A stretch of 64,000 nt of DNA from Pseudomonas sp. JM0905a (GTDB lineage Bacteria; Pseudomonadota; Gammaproteobacteria; Pseudomonadales; Pseudomonadaceae): assembly GCF_014700075.1 (NCBI RefSeq), contig NZ_JACXBU010000005.1, forward strand, positions 62,001-126,000. The letters are read 5' to 3'. A model generated the notes under the pieces. That model was not told the origin of the DNA and made no database searches. It saw nothing but the letters and a program-made list of their open reading frames with translations. Every line of letters begins with the position of its first letter. Within the stretch, counting starts at the first letter, position 1. Both the position numbers and the translations under genes were made by a program. Below, in pieces: positions 17,469 through 26,651 of this stretch.

Positions 17469-18131
17469 ATGGAAACGAGCGAGCAGGGCGCCGTACGCGC
17501 GGTGTTCGAGGACCTGGGTGGCTTCAACGCCGTGCGCCAGCAAGGAGACGGAGAAGGGCCGTTGGTTGGCCACCTGCTGCGGGCCAATATCCAGCTGGCG
17601 GCCATCCCGGTGTTCGCCCGCAAGGGTATTGCCGACACCACGGTGAACGATCTGCTGGACGCGGCCAGGGTGTCGCGGCGCACCTTCTACAAATACTTCG
17701 CCAACAAGATGGACGTGCTGGAAAGCATCTACCGCACGGCCGTGGTCCTGCTGCTGGCGCGCTTTCGCGAAATGCAGGGCGGCGCCGGCAGCGCCGAGGC
17801 CTGGCTGCGTGGCATGGTGGCGCGCTTCTTCGACTACCACCTGGCGGTGGGGCCGATCATTCGCCTGATGCAGGAAGAGGCCCTGCGCGCCGACTCTCCC
17901 CTGGCCAGCCATCGTCAGCGCGCCCACGAGGAAATGGGCCGCCTGCTCGCAGAGCGCCTGCACGGAGAAGGCGACGAACGCGACCCGCTGACCTACCGCG
18001 CACTGATCTGGGCGATGGAAGCGGCGTCCCTGGAGCTGCTGGCCGGTGCGGCGTCGGCGGGACGGATCGAACACGCCAAGACCGTCCTCGGCGACCTGCT
18101 GATCTCGGCGCTCTGTCGACGCTCAACCTAG
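17469..18131 (+). CDS. TetR/AcrR family transcriptional regulator
   Basis: 220 residues. An N-terminal HTH reads GIADTTVNDLLDAARVSRRT followed by FYKYFANKMDVLESI (about residues 57-92), the classic TetR pattern in which the FY(K/H)(Y/H)F segment follows the recognition helix. The N-terminal extension of about 40 residues before the HTH is longer than usual. The C-terminal ligand-binding domain is unrelated to well-known members. ATG at 17469 has a weak GGA upstream; the frame is also open further upstream. It lies 69 bases upstream of an alpha/beta hydrolase on the same strand. Confidence 0.85.
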   Translation: METSEQGAVRAVFEDLGGFNAVRQQGDGEGPLVGHLLRANIQLAAIPVFARKGIADTTVNDLLDAARVSRRTFYKYFANKMDVLESIYRTAVVLLLARFREMQGGAGSAEAWLRGMVARFFDYHLAVGPIIRLMQEEALRADSPLASHRQRAHEEMGRLLAERLHGEGDERDPLTYRALIWAMEAASLELLAGAASAGRIEHAKTVLGDLLISALCRRST

Positions 18132-18200
18132 GTTGGGCGCGGCAGGCCGGGCCCCGTGCTGTGATAGGCCCTCGATAACAACAGCCACGAGGTGCCCCGC

Positions 18201-19142
18201 ATGTCCGCATCCAGCTTGCCGCTGTCGCCGCCGCTTGCCGTCGGTTTCGCCCGCCTGGGCTTCGGCTCCCTGCCGCTTGACCGCCTCAAGGCGCGCTACG
18301 CCAGCGCCGACAGCGGTTCGCGTTTCATCGAGCTGGATGGCTTCAACGTCCACTACCGCGACGAAGGCAGCCGCGACAAACCGGTGCTGGTGATGATCCA
18401 CGGCGTCGTGGCCTCCCTGCATACCTGGGACGACTGGGTCGAAGCCTTCGCCCCGCACTACCGGATCATCCGCTTCGACGTGCCGGGTTTCGGCCTCACC
18501 GGGCCCAAGCGTAGCGGCGACTACTCGGCCGAACGCATGATCGGCATTCTCGGCCTGCTGATGGACTACCTGGGCGTGGCCAAGGCGTCCATCGCCGGCA
18601 ACTCCCTGGGCGGCTACATCGCCTGGAACTTCGCCCTGGCCCAGCCGCGGCGGGTGGACAAGCTGGTGTTGATCGACCCGGCCGGCTACCAGATGCGCAA
18701 GGTGCCCTGGATGATCGCCGCTGCCGCGCTGCCCGGCGCGACCCTGGCCATGCCGATGTGGATGCCGCGCGCCTTGATCGCTCAGGGCATCAAGGAAGTC
18801 TATGGCGAGCCCGGCCGCATCAGGCCCGGCGTGGTGGACCGCTACTACGACATCACCCGCCGGCCGGGAAATCGCCGGGCGATGATGGACATCTTCCGCG
18901 TGCTGCTGAAGGTCAACCAGGAAGAGCTGGGGGAAAGCGGCCAGCGCGTGGCGCAGATCAAGGCACCGACCCTGCTGATGTGGGGCGAGAAGGACCGCTG
19001 GATTTCGCCGAAGCACGTACCGCTGTGGCAGCGCGACCTGCCGGGTATCCAGGTGAAGACCTATCCGGGGGTGGGGCATATCCCCATGGAAGAGATTCCA
19101 CAGCAGAGTGCGGCGGATGCGATGAGGTTCTTGTTGGGGTGA
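18201..19142 (+). CDS. Alpha/beta hydrolase
   Basis: 313 residues. The oxyanion-hole segment MIHGVVAS, nucleophile elbow GNSLGG with the catalytic Ser (about residue 136), acid residue in WGEKDRW and His in GVGHIPMEE form a full catalytic triad in canonical order. It acts on an ester, amide or C-C bond; the substrate is unknown. ATG at 18201 follows GAGG by 9 bases. A GTG at 18192 would add three residues. It lies directly after the TetR gene, which may control it. Confidence 0.87.
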   Translation: MSASSLPLSPPLAVGFARLGFGSLPLDRLKARYASADSGSRFIELDGFNVHYRDEGSRDKPVLVMIHGVVASLHTWDDWVEAFAPHYRIIRFDVPGFGLTGPKRSGDYSAERMIGILGLLMDYLGVAKASIAGNSLGGYIAWNFALAQPRRVDKLVLIDPAGYQMRKVPWMIAAAALPGATLAMPMWMPRALIAQGIKEVYGEPGRIRPGVVDRYYDITRRPGNRRAMMDIFRVLLKVNQEELGESGQRVAQIKAPTLLMWGEKDRWISPKHVPLWQRDLPGIQVKTYPGVGHIPMEEIPQQSAADAMRFLLG

Positions 19143-19182
19143 CATTTGCCTGGCACTTGCTACCAGCCAAGTACGGAAGGCT

Positions 19183-19215
19183 CCCTCTCCCTCTGGGAGA
19201 GGGCTGGGGTGAGGG
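19183..19215. repeat. Interspersed CCCTCTCC...GGTGAGGG palindromic repeat
   Basis: ccctctccctctgggagagg continues into gctggggtgaggg. Related copies are at 37046-37079 (opposite orientation), 42391-42420 (degenerate) and 63632-63664. The inner ccctct/agaggg arms make a stable hairpin. It is a REP-like intergenic repeat rather than a gene-specific terminator. Confidence 0.7.
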
Positions 19216-19237
19216 AAGCAGCCACCACTCCGAGCAC

Positions 19238-19270
19238 AAAAGAAAACGGCCCCGAAGGGCCGTTTTTCTT
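19238..19270. terminator. Bidirectional terminator between convergent hydrolase genes
   Basis: aaacggccc/gggccgttt flank a GAA loop, with A-rich and TTTTTCTT flanks on the two sides. It would end both the alpha/beta hydrolase on the plus strand and the PF10118-type gene on the minus strand. Confidence 0.85.
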
Positions 19271-19278
19271 GTCCGGGC

Positions 19279-20115
19279 TCAAGCCGCACTCGTCTGCGGC
19301 ACATCGAACTCTTCCCGCGTCTTGTACAGCAGCTCCAGGTTGTCGTGCTGCCAGGGGTGGAAGCCCTTCTTGAAGAAGTCCAGATAGGTGCGCACCAGCG
19401 GACGGAAAATGCCATGGCGGCCCCACATCCAGATCAAGCCGTCCCGCCAGACGCGCCAGTTCCACAGCAGGCCGTCGCGCTTGAGCATGTGGGCCAGGCC
19501 GCGGGTGGTGTCGAGGACGAAGAAGAAGGTGCCCATCATCATCGCCCGGCGCAGCATGCGGTGGCTGCCGCAGACCTGGTTGTAGACGTCGAAGGCCACT
19601 GCCTTGTGCTCGGTTTCCTCCAGCGCGTGCCAACGCCACAGGCGGGCCATCACCGGGTGGGCGCCGGCCATGTATTCCGGGTTCTTCAGCAGGCCGTCGG
19701 CCATGATCGCGGTGATGTGCTCCAGGGCTGCAGTGGCGGCCAGCTGGCGGCGGGCGGAGAACTTCTTCTGGGTGAAACGGATGCGCGCCTGGGCACGGCG
19801 TTCGATGGCGCCGATGTCGTAGCCGAGGTCGCGCAGGCGGTTGCTGTACTCCAGGTGTTCACGGCTGTGGTGGCCTTCCTGGCCGATGAATCCGCGGATC
19901 TGCTCCTTCAGGACCGGGTCCTCGATCTGGTCGCGGAACTGGCGCACCGAGTCGATGAAGAAGCGCTCGCCGTCAGGGAAAAGCACCGACATCGCGTCGA
20001 ACAGGTGGCTCTTGAAGGCGTCGCCGCTGTGCCAGTGGCGGGGCAGCGGATTGGGAAATTCGAAATCCATGTGGCGTGGACGGATAACCAATCCTTCGGG
20101 TGTGGTGCTGGCCAT
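19279..20115 (-). CDS. Predicted metal-dependent hydrolase, PF10118 family
   Basis: 278 residues. Histidine/acidic clusters QEGHHSREH (about residues 91-99) and WHALEETEHKAVAFD (about 170-184) are the metal-ligand motifs of this all-helical hydrolase family (metal_hydrol, PF10118). The function is not experimentally clear; membership is secure. ATG at 20115 is preceded by AAGGAG 5 bases away; the longer frame is not needed. It is divergent from an AraC regulator with a 12-base palindrome between, which makes it the probable target. Confidence 0.8.
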   Translation of the reverse strand: MASTTPEGLVIRPRHMDFEFPNPLPRHWHSGDAFKSHLFDAMSVLFPDGERFFIDSVRQFRDQIEDPVLKEQIRGFIGQEGHHSREHLEYSNRLRDLGYDIGAIERRAQARIRFTQKKFSARRQLAATAALEHITAIMADGLLKNPEYMAGAHPVMARLWRWHALEETEHKAVAFDVYNQVCGSHRMLRRAMMMGTFFFVLDTTRGLAHMLKRDGLLWNWRVWRDGLIWMWGRHGIFRPLVRTYLDFFKKGFHPWQHDNLELLYKTREEFDVPQTSAA

Positions 20116-20136
20116 GGGGGCTCCTTGAGGCTGTAT

Positions 20137-20148
20137 GGACCATGGTCC
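20137..20148. promoter_or_regulatory. Perfect palindrome in the divergent promoter
   Basis: ggaccatggtcc is a 12-base perfect palindrome located 22 bases upstream of the metal-dependent hydrolase start, in the 121-base region shared with the AraC gene at 20237. It is a possible operator, but AraC proteins usually bind direct repeats, so another repressor could be involved. Confidence 0.3.
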
Positions 20149-20236
20149 CAATATCCGCTTGCCGGCTTTTTTCGGACAAGGTTATCTTCTGCCAACCTTC
20201 GGGTCATATCCGGCCACAACAAAACAAGACGCCAAT

Positions 20237-21256
20237 ATGAAGCAACCCCTGACCTTCTCCGCCGAACTGGTGCCCGTCGCCTACGCCGAAGCCCTGCTGG
20301 GGCTGGCCGAAGAACTGGGCGTGGCGCGCGAGACGCTGTTCACCGGCGCCAGGGTGCGGCCGGAGATCCTCGGCAATCCTAATGGCCGGCTGTCCTTCCT
20401 TGATTTCAACCAACTCGCCGGCGCCGCCTTGCAGCTTTGCCGCGAGCCGGCCCTGGGCCTGGTGCTGGGCCAGCGCCTGAACGTGTCCACCCACGGCATT
20501 CTTGGCTACGCGGTGCTTTCCAGCGCCAACCTCGGCCGTGCGCTGCAATTCGCCCTGAAGTACTACCGGGTGCTGGGCCTGGCCTATGAGCTGGAGCTGG
20601 CGGAGCAGGGCGATTGCCTACAATTGCGCGCTACCGAATCCTTCCCCATGGGGCCCCTGGGGCGCTTCGCCGGTGAGGGATTGCTGGCCAGTTTCTTCAG
20701 CATCGCCCGCTTCCTGGTGGGCGAAGAACTGCGTGGCCAGCAGGTGGGTTTCGCCCATTCAGCGCCTGCGTATGCCGCACGTTACGCGGACGTATTCGGC
20801 GTACCGGCGCAGTTCGGCCAGCCGTGTCACTGGCTGAGCCTGCCCAAGGCTTACCTGGAGCGCCCGATGGCCCTGGCCAACCCGGCCACGGTGCAGATGT
20901 GCGAGCAACAGTGCGAGGCGCTGCTGGCCACGCTGGACGTGCAGGATGCGCTGCTGACCCGCGTGCGCCGCCTGCTGCTGGCGCGCCCTGGCGACTTCCC
21001 TGACCTCGACGGCGCCGCCCGCGCTCTGCACACCAGCGGCCGCAGCCTGCGCCGGCACCTGGCGGCCATGGGGACGAGTTATCAACAGGTGCTGGATGAG
21101 GTGCGCAAGGGCCTGGCCCTGCAATACCTCAGCACGACCCAACTGCCGTTGTTCGAGATCGCCAACCTGCTGGGCTTCAACGACCCCTCCAACTTCCGCC
21201 GGGCCTTCAAGAAATGGACGGGCAGGCTGCCAGGCGATTATCGTTCCGGGCCGTGA
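20237..21256 (+). CDS. AraC family regulator with PF12625-type N-terminal domain
   Basis: 339 residues. The N-terminal region LVPVAYAEALLGLAEELG, then LGLVLGQRLNVSTHGILGYA, matches the arabinose-binding-like domain of OruR/ArgR-type AraC proteins. Two HTH motifs occupy the C-terminus, with FEIANLLGFNDPSNFRRAFK (about 306-325) the typical second helix pair. It lies divergently from the PF10118 gene, its likely target. ATG at 20237 has no strong ribosome-binding site upstream, but it is the first in frame that matches the family's usual N-terminus. Confidence 0.87.
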   Translation: MKQPLTFSAELVPVAYAEALLGLAEELGVARETLFTGARVRPEILGNPNGRLSFLDFNQLAGAALQLCREPALGLVLGQRLNVSTHGILGYAVLSSANLGRALQFALKYYRVLGLAYELELAEQGDCLQLRATESFPMGPLGRFAGEGLLASFFSIARFLVGEELRGQQVGFAHSAPAYAARYADVFGVPAQFGQPCHWLSLPKAYLERPMALANPATVQMCEQQCEALLATLDVQDALLTRVRRLLLARPGDFPDLDGAARALHTSGRSLRRHLAAMGTSYQQVLDEVRKGLALQYLSTTQLPLFEIANLLGFNDPSNFRRAFKKWTGRLPGDYRSGP

Positions 21257-21305
21257 AGCCATTCCCCGTGCGCCGCAGAGCGCACCGCCGTACCGGAGCT
21301 GCCCG

Positions 21306-21947
21306 ATGACCCAGTCCACCGCCCTGATCCGCGAAACCTTCCCCGTCGGCCCCTTGCAGTGCAACTGCACCCTGATCGGCGATCCCGTCAGCAAGAAGGC
21401 CATCGTCGTCGATCCGGGCGGCAACCATGAGCTGATCCTGGCGCGGCTGGAGGCCCATGGGCTGAAGCTGGTCAGCATCATCCACACCCATGCCCACCTG
21501 GATCACTTCCTCGCTTCCGGCGAGTTGAAGAAGGCCACTGGCGCAACGCTGCACCTGCACAAGGACGACCAGTTCCTCTGGGACAGCCTGGAAATGCAGT
21601 GCCGCATGTTCGGTGTGCCCTACAAGCCGGTGCCGGCTCCCGACCAGTGGCTGGCCGACGACGAGGAGCTGGCCTGCGGTTGCGGCGTCGCCCTGCACAC
21701 CCCGGGGCACACGCCGGGTTCCATGAGTTTCTGGTTCCCTGAGGCCAAGCTCCTGATCGCCGGCGACACCCTGTTCCGCCGTGGCATCGGCCGTACCGAC
21801 CTCTGGGGCGGCGACTACAACACCATTGAGCGGTCCATCAAGCAGCGCCTGTACAGCCTGGACGAGGAGGCCACCGTGGTCACCGGCCACGGTCCGGACA
21901 CGCGACTGGGCGACGAGATGCGAGAAAATCCGTTCGTCCGTGCCTGA
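21306..21947 (+). CDS. MBL-fold metallohydrolase (glyoxalase II-like)
   Basis: 213 residues. HxHxDH metal motif is THAHLDH (about residues 57-63), TPGHTPGSM (about 133-141) supplies the next His and GDTLFRRGIGRTD the bridging Asp. The short length and FRxGIGRTD resemble the YcbL/glyoxalase II branch of the beta-lactamase fold, which hydrolyses thioesters. ATG at 21306 has weak upstream complementarity. It starts 49 bases after the AraC gene on the same strand. Confidence 0.9.
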   Translation: MTQSTALIRETFPVGPLQCNCTLIGDPVSKKAIVVDPGGNHELILARLEAHGLKLVSIIHTHAHLDHFLASGELKKATGATLHLHKDDQFLWDSLEMQCRMFGVPYKPVPAPDQWLADDEELACGCGVALHTPGHTPGSMSFWFPEAKLLIAGDTLFRRGIGRTDLWGGDYNTIERSIKQRLYSLDEEATVVTGHGPDTRLGDEMRENPFVRA

Positions 21948-22027
21948 ACTACGGAATTTCTACACGGTTTGATGTCTAATCGCCGGCAGCCACACCGGCT
22001 AAAAGATTTCTCAGGAGTAAATCGTCC

Positions 22028-22729
22028 ATGTTCACCCCGCGTCGCCTGATCATCGCCGCTACCGCTTTCGCCATGCTGTCGGGTTGTGCTCAGAACCCCT
22101 ACAACCAACAGGGCGAAGTCCAGGCTCCCGCCGAAGGCGGCATGAGCAAAACCGCCAAGTACGGCGCCCTGGGTGCCCTGGCGGGTGCCGTAGCGGGCGC
22201 TGCGATCAACCATGACAACCGTGGCAAGGGTGCGCTGATCGGCGCCGCCGTGGCGGGTGCCGCCAGCGCAGGTTATGGCTACTACGTCGACAAGCAGGAA
22301 GCCGAACTGCGCCGCAGCATGGAAGGCACCGGCGTGCAGGTGCAGCGCCAGGGCGACAACATCAACCTGATCATGCCCGGCAACATCACGTTCGCCACCA
22401 ATTCGGCGGATATCGCCAGCAACTTCTACACCCCGCTGAACAACCTGGCGACGTCGTTCAAGCAGTACGACCAGAACAACATCGAAGTGGTTGGCCACAC
22501 CGACAGCACCGGCAGCCACCAATACAACATGAACCTGTCGCAACAGCGCGCCCAGAGCGTGGCCAACTACCTGATGGCCCAGGGCGTCAACGGTACCCGC
22601 GTGAGCTCCCGCGGCATGGGCCCGGACCAGCCGGTTGCCACCAACGCCAACGAGGCCGGCCGTTCGCAGAACCGCCGCGTGGAAATCAAGCTGACCCCCA
22701 TCCCGGGCGCCCAGGCTCCGCAGCAGTAA
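22028..22729 (+). CDS. OmpA-family outer-membrane lipoprotein (YiaD-like)
   Basis: 233 residues. A lipobox LSGC puts the lipidated Cys at residue 20. A glycine-zipper region (GALGALAGAVAGAAI, then GAAVAGAASAGYGYY) follows and could span or pack in the membrane. The C-terminal OmpA-like domain has VVGHTDSTGSHQYNMNLSQQRA, broken here at the peptidoglycan-binding TD...LS..RA motif. It anchors the outer membrane to peptidoglycan. AGGAG lies 9 bases before the ATG. A strong terminator follows. Confidence 0.9.
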   Translation: MFTPRRLIIAATAFAMLSGCAQNPYNQQGEVQAPAEGGMSKTAKYGALGALAGAVAGAAINHDNRGKGALIGAAVAGAASAGYGYYVDKQEAELRRSMEGTGVQVQRQGDNINLIMPGNITFATNSADIASNFYTPLNNLATSFKQYDQNNIEVVGHTDSTGSHQYNMNLSQQRAQSVANYLMAQGVNGTRVSSRGMGPDQPVATNANEAGRSQNRRVEIKLTPIPGAQAPQQ

Positions 22730-22740
22730 TCCCCGCCCTC

Positions 22741-22774
22741 AACGAAAAGGCCCGCAGCAGCGGGCCTTTTCGTT
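22741..22774. terminator. Terminator after the OmpA lipoprotein gene
   Basis: aaaaggcccgc/gcgggcctttt hairpin with A and T flanks, symmetrical enough to act in both directions, 12 bases after the stop at 22729. Confidence 0.88.
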
Positions 22775-22922
22775 CCTGCCGCTCGTCGCTCGACTACTGG
22801 CTCAACGCCAGTTGCCACTTTCCTGTCTAGACTGCGTTGCAGGGCTCCGTTGAGCCCAGCCGGAACCACCTGTTCGCATTCCCTGCAATGCGGCGGCGGC
22901 CATGGATAGGACAGGAGACTGC

Positions 22923-25900
22923 ATGGACGAACGTCAAATCCCCCGATTCCGCATGTACCTGCTGCCATTGCTGGTGACGCTCACCCTGATGCTCCTTTCC
23001 GGGGGGCTGGTGCTCTGGCAATGGCTAGCTCTTGAGGCGCGTAACCGAGCCGAATACGAGCAGCGTTTCCAGGTCGAGGCGGAGGAAATCGCCCAGCGCA
23101 TCGGTATCAGGATGCGTGCCTACGAGATGGTGCTGCGCGGCATGGCTGGCCTGATGGTCGGCAGTACCTCCGTGTCGGCCGAAGAGTGGGCGCGGGCCAC
23201 CGACCAGTTGCAATTGCAGGAGCGCTACCCGGGCATCCAGGCACTGGCTTGGGCACGCTACCTCAAGCACGAGGAGCTCAACGAGTTTGTCGGCGAGATC
23301 TGGGAGCAGGGCCGGCGGGAGTTCCGCGTGTTTCCTACGGACCCGCGGGAGGAGTACTTGGTGGTGCAGTACACCAGCCCCATGGACTGGCGAAATCGCC
23401 GCACCCTGGGTTTCGACATGCTGACCGAATCGGTGCGTCGGGACGCCATCGAGCGCGCCTGGGAGAGTGGTGAGCCCAGCCTCACCGGACCGCTCAAGCT
23501 TCGGCAGGAAACCGAACAGCAGGCGCAGACCGGACTGCTGCTTTACATGCCGGTGTACCGCACGGACGCGCCCAGCAGCACGGAGGAAGAGCGGCGCGCA
23601 GCGCTGGTCGGCATGGTCTGCGGCGCATTTCGCCTGAACGATCTGATGGACGGCATCCTGGGTGCCCAGGGCAACCTCTACCGCATCGACCTCAAGGACC
23701 AGGGCAGCCCCGGAGCGCCCATGCTCGAACACCAGGACGGCGCCGGCCAGCCACGCTTCCACCGGGTCGAGGAGCTGAAGCTGTTTGGCCGCACCTGGGC
23801 GCTGGGCGTGGGCAGTACGGCCCAATACGAGGCGATGCTCGGCAACAATCGCATCACCTTCAGCCTGTGGACCGGCCTGGCCGCCGCGATGCTGCTGTCG
23901 CTGCTGGTGGGTGGCTACCTCTACCAGCGCGAGCGTCAGTTGCTGCTCAGCCTGTCTTCCACCTCCGAGTTGGCCGAGCGCGAAGAGCGTTTCCGCCTGC
24001 TGCTGCAGCACCTGCCGGTGGCGACCCTGACCTGCCTCGAGGACGGCCGCATCGAGATGGCCAACGCCCGCACCGGGGACCTCTTCGGCAGCGCGACGGG
24101 AAACCTCGTGGGGCAGAACCTGCGCCGGTTCCTGCCGGGCCTGCTCGACTTGCCGCAACAGCTGTCCAAGCAGGCACCCGCCGACCTGGTGGAGACGGAG
24201 CTTGTGCAGGATGACGGCGAGCGCATCGCCGTGGCCTTCAGCCTGAGCACCATCAATCACGGCCCCGACCAGCGCTACCTGTTCAACCTGGTGGATCTGC
24301 AGGCACGCAAGAGCGCCGAGGAGCGCTTCCGCCTGGTGGTCGAAGCCTCGCCCAACGCCATCGTGCTGGTGGACAGCCGTGGACGGATCGCCATGGTCAA
24401 CCGCCAAACCGAGCAGCTCTTCGGCTACAGCCGCGCGGAGATGCTCGACTCTCCTGTGGAAATGCTCCTGCCCGAGTCCCTGCGCGAGGCCCATGTGGCC
24501 ATGCGCGAAAGCTTCCAGAAAAAACCCGAACAACGGCGCATGGGGAGCAATCGCGAGCTGTACGGCCAGCACCGCGACGGTCGCCTGGTCCCGCTGGAGG
24601 TCGGGTTGTCGCCGATCCGTGCCGGCCGCGAACTGATGGTCCAGGCGGTGATCATCGACATCAGTGAGCGCAAGGCTGCCGAACAACGACTGCGTGACCA
24701 GGCCGAGCAACTGATGCTGGCCAACCGTTACAAGTCCGAGTTCCTCGCCAACATGTCCCACGAGCTGCGCACGCCGCTGAACAGCATCCTGATCCTCAGC
24801 GACCAGTTGCGGCAGAACATGGTCGGCAACCTCACCGAGAAGCAGACCCGGCACGCCGACATCGTCCACCGTGCCGGCAGCGACCTGCTGCAACTGATCA
24901 ACGACGTGCTCGACCTGGCCAAGGTCGAGGCGGGACGCATGCAGCTCAAGCTTGAACCGCTCAATGTGCAGGACATGCTCGCGGAACTGGACGGCAGCCT
25001 GCGTCCCATGGCCGAGATCAAGGGCCTGCGCCTGAACACCCATGTCCAGGCGGGCGTGCCACGGGTTATCCACAGCGACCGGGTGCGCCTGCACCAGATC
25101 CTGCGCAACCTGTTGTCCAACGCCCTCAAGTTCACCGAGCAGGGCGAGGTGGAGCTGTCGGTGGAGTTGGACCCATCAGCGGCAATCGACGAGCGCGAAG
25201 TGCTCTGCTTCGTTGTCCGGGATACCGGCATCGGCATTCCCGAGGACCAGCACGAACGCATATTCCAGGCCTTCCAGCAGATCGACGGCTCCACCAGCCG
25301 GCGCTTCGGCGGTACCGGCCTGGGGTTGGCCATCACTCGCCAACTGGTGCTCGCCCTGGACGGCGACATCACCCTGGAAAGCGTTCCGGGACGGGGCTCG
25401 CGCTTTATCGTGCGCCTGCCGGTGGCCGTGGCTGCCAACCAGCCGAAGGGTGACGAGGAACCAGCACAACCGGTGCGCAGCGGCCAAGGGGCGGCGGTGC
25501 TGATCGTCGAAGACGACGTCAACTTTGCTTCGGTGATCGCCGAAGAAGCACAGGCCCACGGCTTCTCCAGCGTCCACTGCCGCAGTGGCAAGCAGGCCAT
25601 CAGCCTGCTGCACAACGAGCGGTTCGCGGCGGTGATCCTCGACATCCTGCTGCCGGATATCAGCGGCTGGCAGATCTACCGTCGCCTGCGCGGCCACGCG
25701 AACCACCGCACCACCCCGGTGAACATCATTTCCTGCGTGCCCCAGCCCCAGGACTGGAACGAGGACGCCACCCGCTACCTGGTCAAACCCATCGCCCGCG
25801 AGGACCTGGAGCAGGTATTCCAGGACCTGGAAGGCGGCCACCCGCAGGAGGATCGCAAGCTGCTGCTGGTGGAAGACGTTGAAGTGGAGCGCGAGCACTA

Positions 25901-26651
25901 TCGCGAGCACCTGAAGCAACTGGGATTCGATGTGGTCGCCAGCGCCAACGGCGAGAGCGCCCGCAAGGCTTACGCGGAAGGTGACTTCTCCGCCCTGGTG
26001 ATCGACCTCGACCTGCCCGACCAGGACGGTTTCGAGCTGCTCGACAGCCTCGACCGCGAACGCCCGCTGGACGGCTCGCGCGTGGTCATCAACACCGGCG
26101 TCGACGTCAACCAGCAGAACCTGCAGCGCCTGCGCCGCTATTCGGCGGTGGTGGTGCGCAAGGCGGGCAACGACCTCGACAACCTCAGTTCCGCGGTCCA
26201 GGGCTTCCTCTCCGGCCTGCGTCAACCGCAGAACGGCTCGGTGGCGGATCCGCTGGAGGGCAGTCGTGTTCTGCTGGTGGACGACGATGTACGAAACATC
26301 TACGCCCTGAGTGCCCTGCTCGATGAAACCGGTATGAAAGTCACCGCCGCCCGCGATGGTGTGGAAGCCATCGATTGCTTCCAGCGCGAACCCTTCGACC
26401 TGATCCTGATGGACATGGCCATGCCCAATATGGACGGCTACACCGCCACCCGTGTGCTCAAGCAGGAGCACGGCTGTGGCATCCCGATCATCGCCCTGAC
26501 CGCCCATGCGATGAAGGGCGACCGGGAGAAATGCATCACCGCCGGTGCCGACGACTACCTGGCCAAACCGGTGAGTCGCCAGGAACTGCTGGACATGCTC
26601 TACCGCTGGCTGGAACAACCGGGAGGTCGCCATGGCGCACCTGCAGCTTAA
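22923..26651 (+). CDS. Hybrid sensor histidine kinase: CHASE-PAS-PAS-HisKA-HATPase-REC-REC-REC
   Basis: 1242 residues. TM1 is about 12-33, a CHASE-like periplasmic domain about 70-230, TM2 about 315-337. Two PAS domains follow (about 355-460 and 470-590). His613 lies in the H-box (ANMSHELRTPLNS). The N-box is LRNLLSNALKF and the G-boxes are DTGIGIP and GTGLGLAI. Three receiver domains carry Asp907, Asp1028 and Asp1164. REC2 lacks a usual Lys/Thr pattern (VVRKAGN-type end) but keeps D-x-D. ATG at 22923 follows AGGAGA closely. The downstream gene overlaps by 20 bases, so the two proteins form a signalling pair. Confidence 0.93.
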   Translation: MDERQIPRFRMYLLPLLVTLTLMLLSGGLVLWQWLALEARNRAEYEQRFQVEAEEIAQRIGIRMRAYEMVLRGMAGLMVGSTSVSAEEWARATDQLQLQERYPGIQALAWARYLKHEELNEFVGEIWEQGRREFRVFPTDPREEYLVVQYTSPMDWRNRRTLGFDMLTESVRRDAIERAWESGEPSLTGPLKLRQETEQQAQTGLLLYMPVYRTDAPSSTEEERRAALVGMVCGAFRLNDLMDGILGAQGNLYRIDLKDQGSPGAPMLEHQDGAGQPRFHRVEELKLFGRTWALGVGSTAQYEAMLGNNRITFSLWTGLAAAMLLSLLVGGYLYQRERQLLLSLSSTSELAEREERFRLLLQHLPVATLTCLEDGRIEMANARTGDLFGSATGNLVGQNLRRFLPGLLDLPQQLSKQAPADLVETELVQDDGERIAVAFSLSTINHGPDQRYLFNLVDLQARKSAEERFRLVVEASPNAIVLVDSRGRIAMVNRQTEQLFGYSRAEMLDSPVEMLLPESLREAHVAMRESFQKKPEQRRMGSNRELYGQHRDGRLVPLEVGLSPIRAGRELMVQAVIIDISERKAAEQRLRDQAEQLMLANRYKSEFLANMSHELRTPLNSILILSDQLRQNMVGNLTEKQTRHADIVHRAGSDLLQLINDVLDLAKVEAGRMQLKLEPLNVQDMLAELDGSLRPMAEIKGLRLNTHVQAGVPRVIHSDRVRLHQILRNLLSNALKFTEQGEVELSVELDPSAAIDEREVLCFVVRDTGIGIPEDQHERIFQAFQQIDGSTSRRFGGTGLGLAITRQLVLALDGDITLESVPGRGSRFIVRLPVAVAANQPKGDEEPAQPVRSGQGAAVLIVEDDVNFASVIAEEAQAHGFSSVHCRSGKQAISLLHNERFAAVILDILLPDISGWQIYRRLRGHANHRTTPVNIISCVPQPQDWNEDATRYLVKPIAREDLEQVFQDLEGGHPQEDRKLLLVEDVEVEREHYREHLKQLGFDVVASANGESARKAYAEGDFSALVIDLDLPDQDGFELLDSLDRERPLDGSRVVINTGVDVNQQNLQRLRRYSAVVVRKAGNDLDNLSSAVQGFLSGLRQPQNGSVADPLEGSRVLLVDDDVRNIYALSALLDETGMKVTAARDGVEAIDCFQREPFDLILMDMAMPNMDGYTATRVLKQEHGCGIPIIALTAHAMKGDREKCITAGADDYLAKPVSRQELLDMLYRWLEQPGGRHGAPAA

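Noticed and set aside
19148-19158. TGGCACTTGCT as a sigma-54 promoter
   Set aside because: The spacing between the TGGC and TTGC elements is too short for the -24/-12 layout, and the only downstream features are a repeat and terminator.
23025-25094. Long minus-strand frame opposite the hybrid kinase
   Set aside because: It is an antisense shadow of the kinase gene. No domain was visible and composition is biased.
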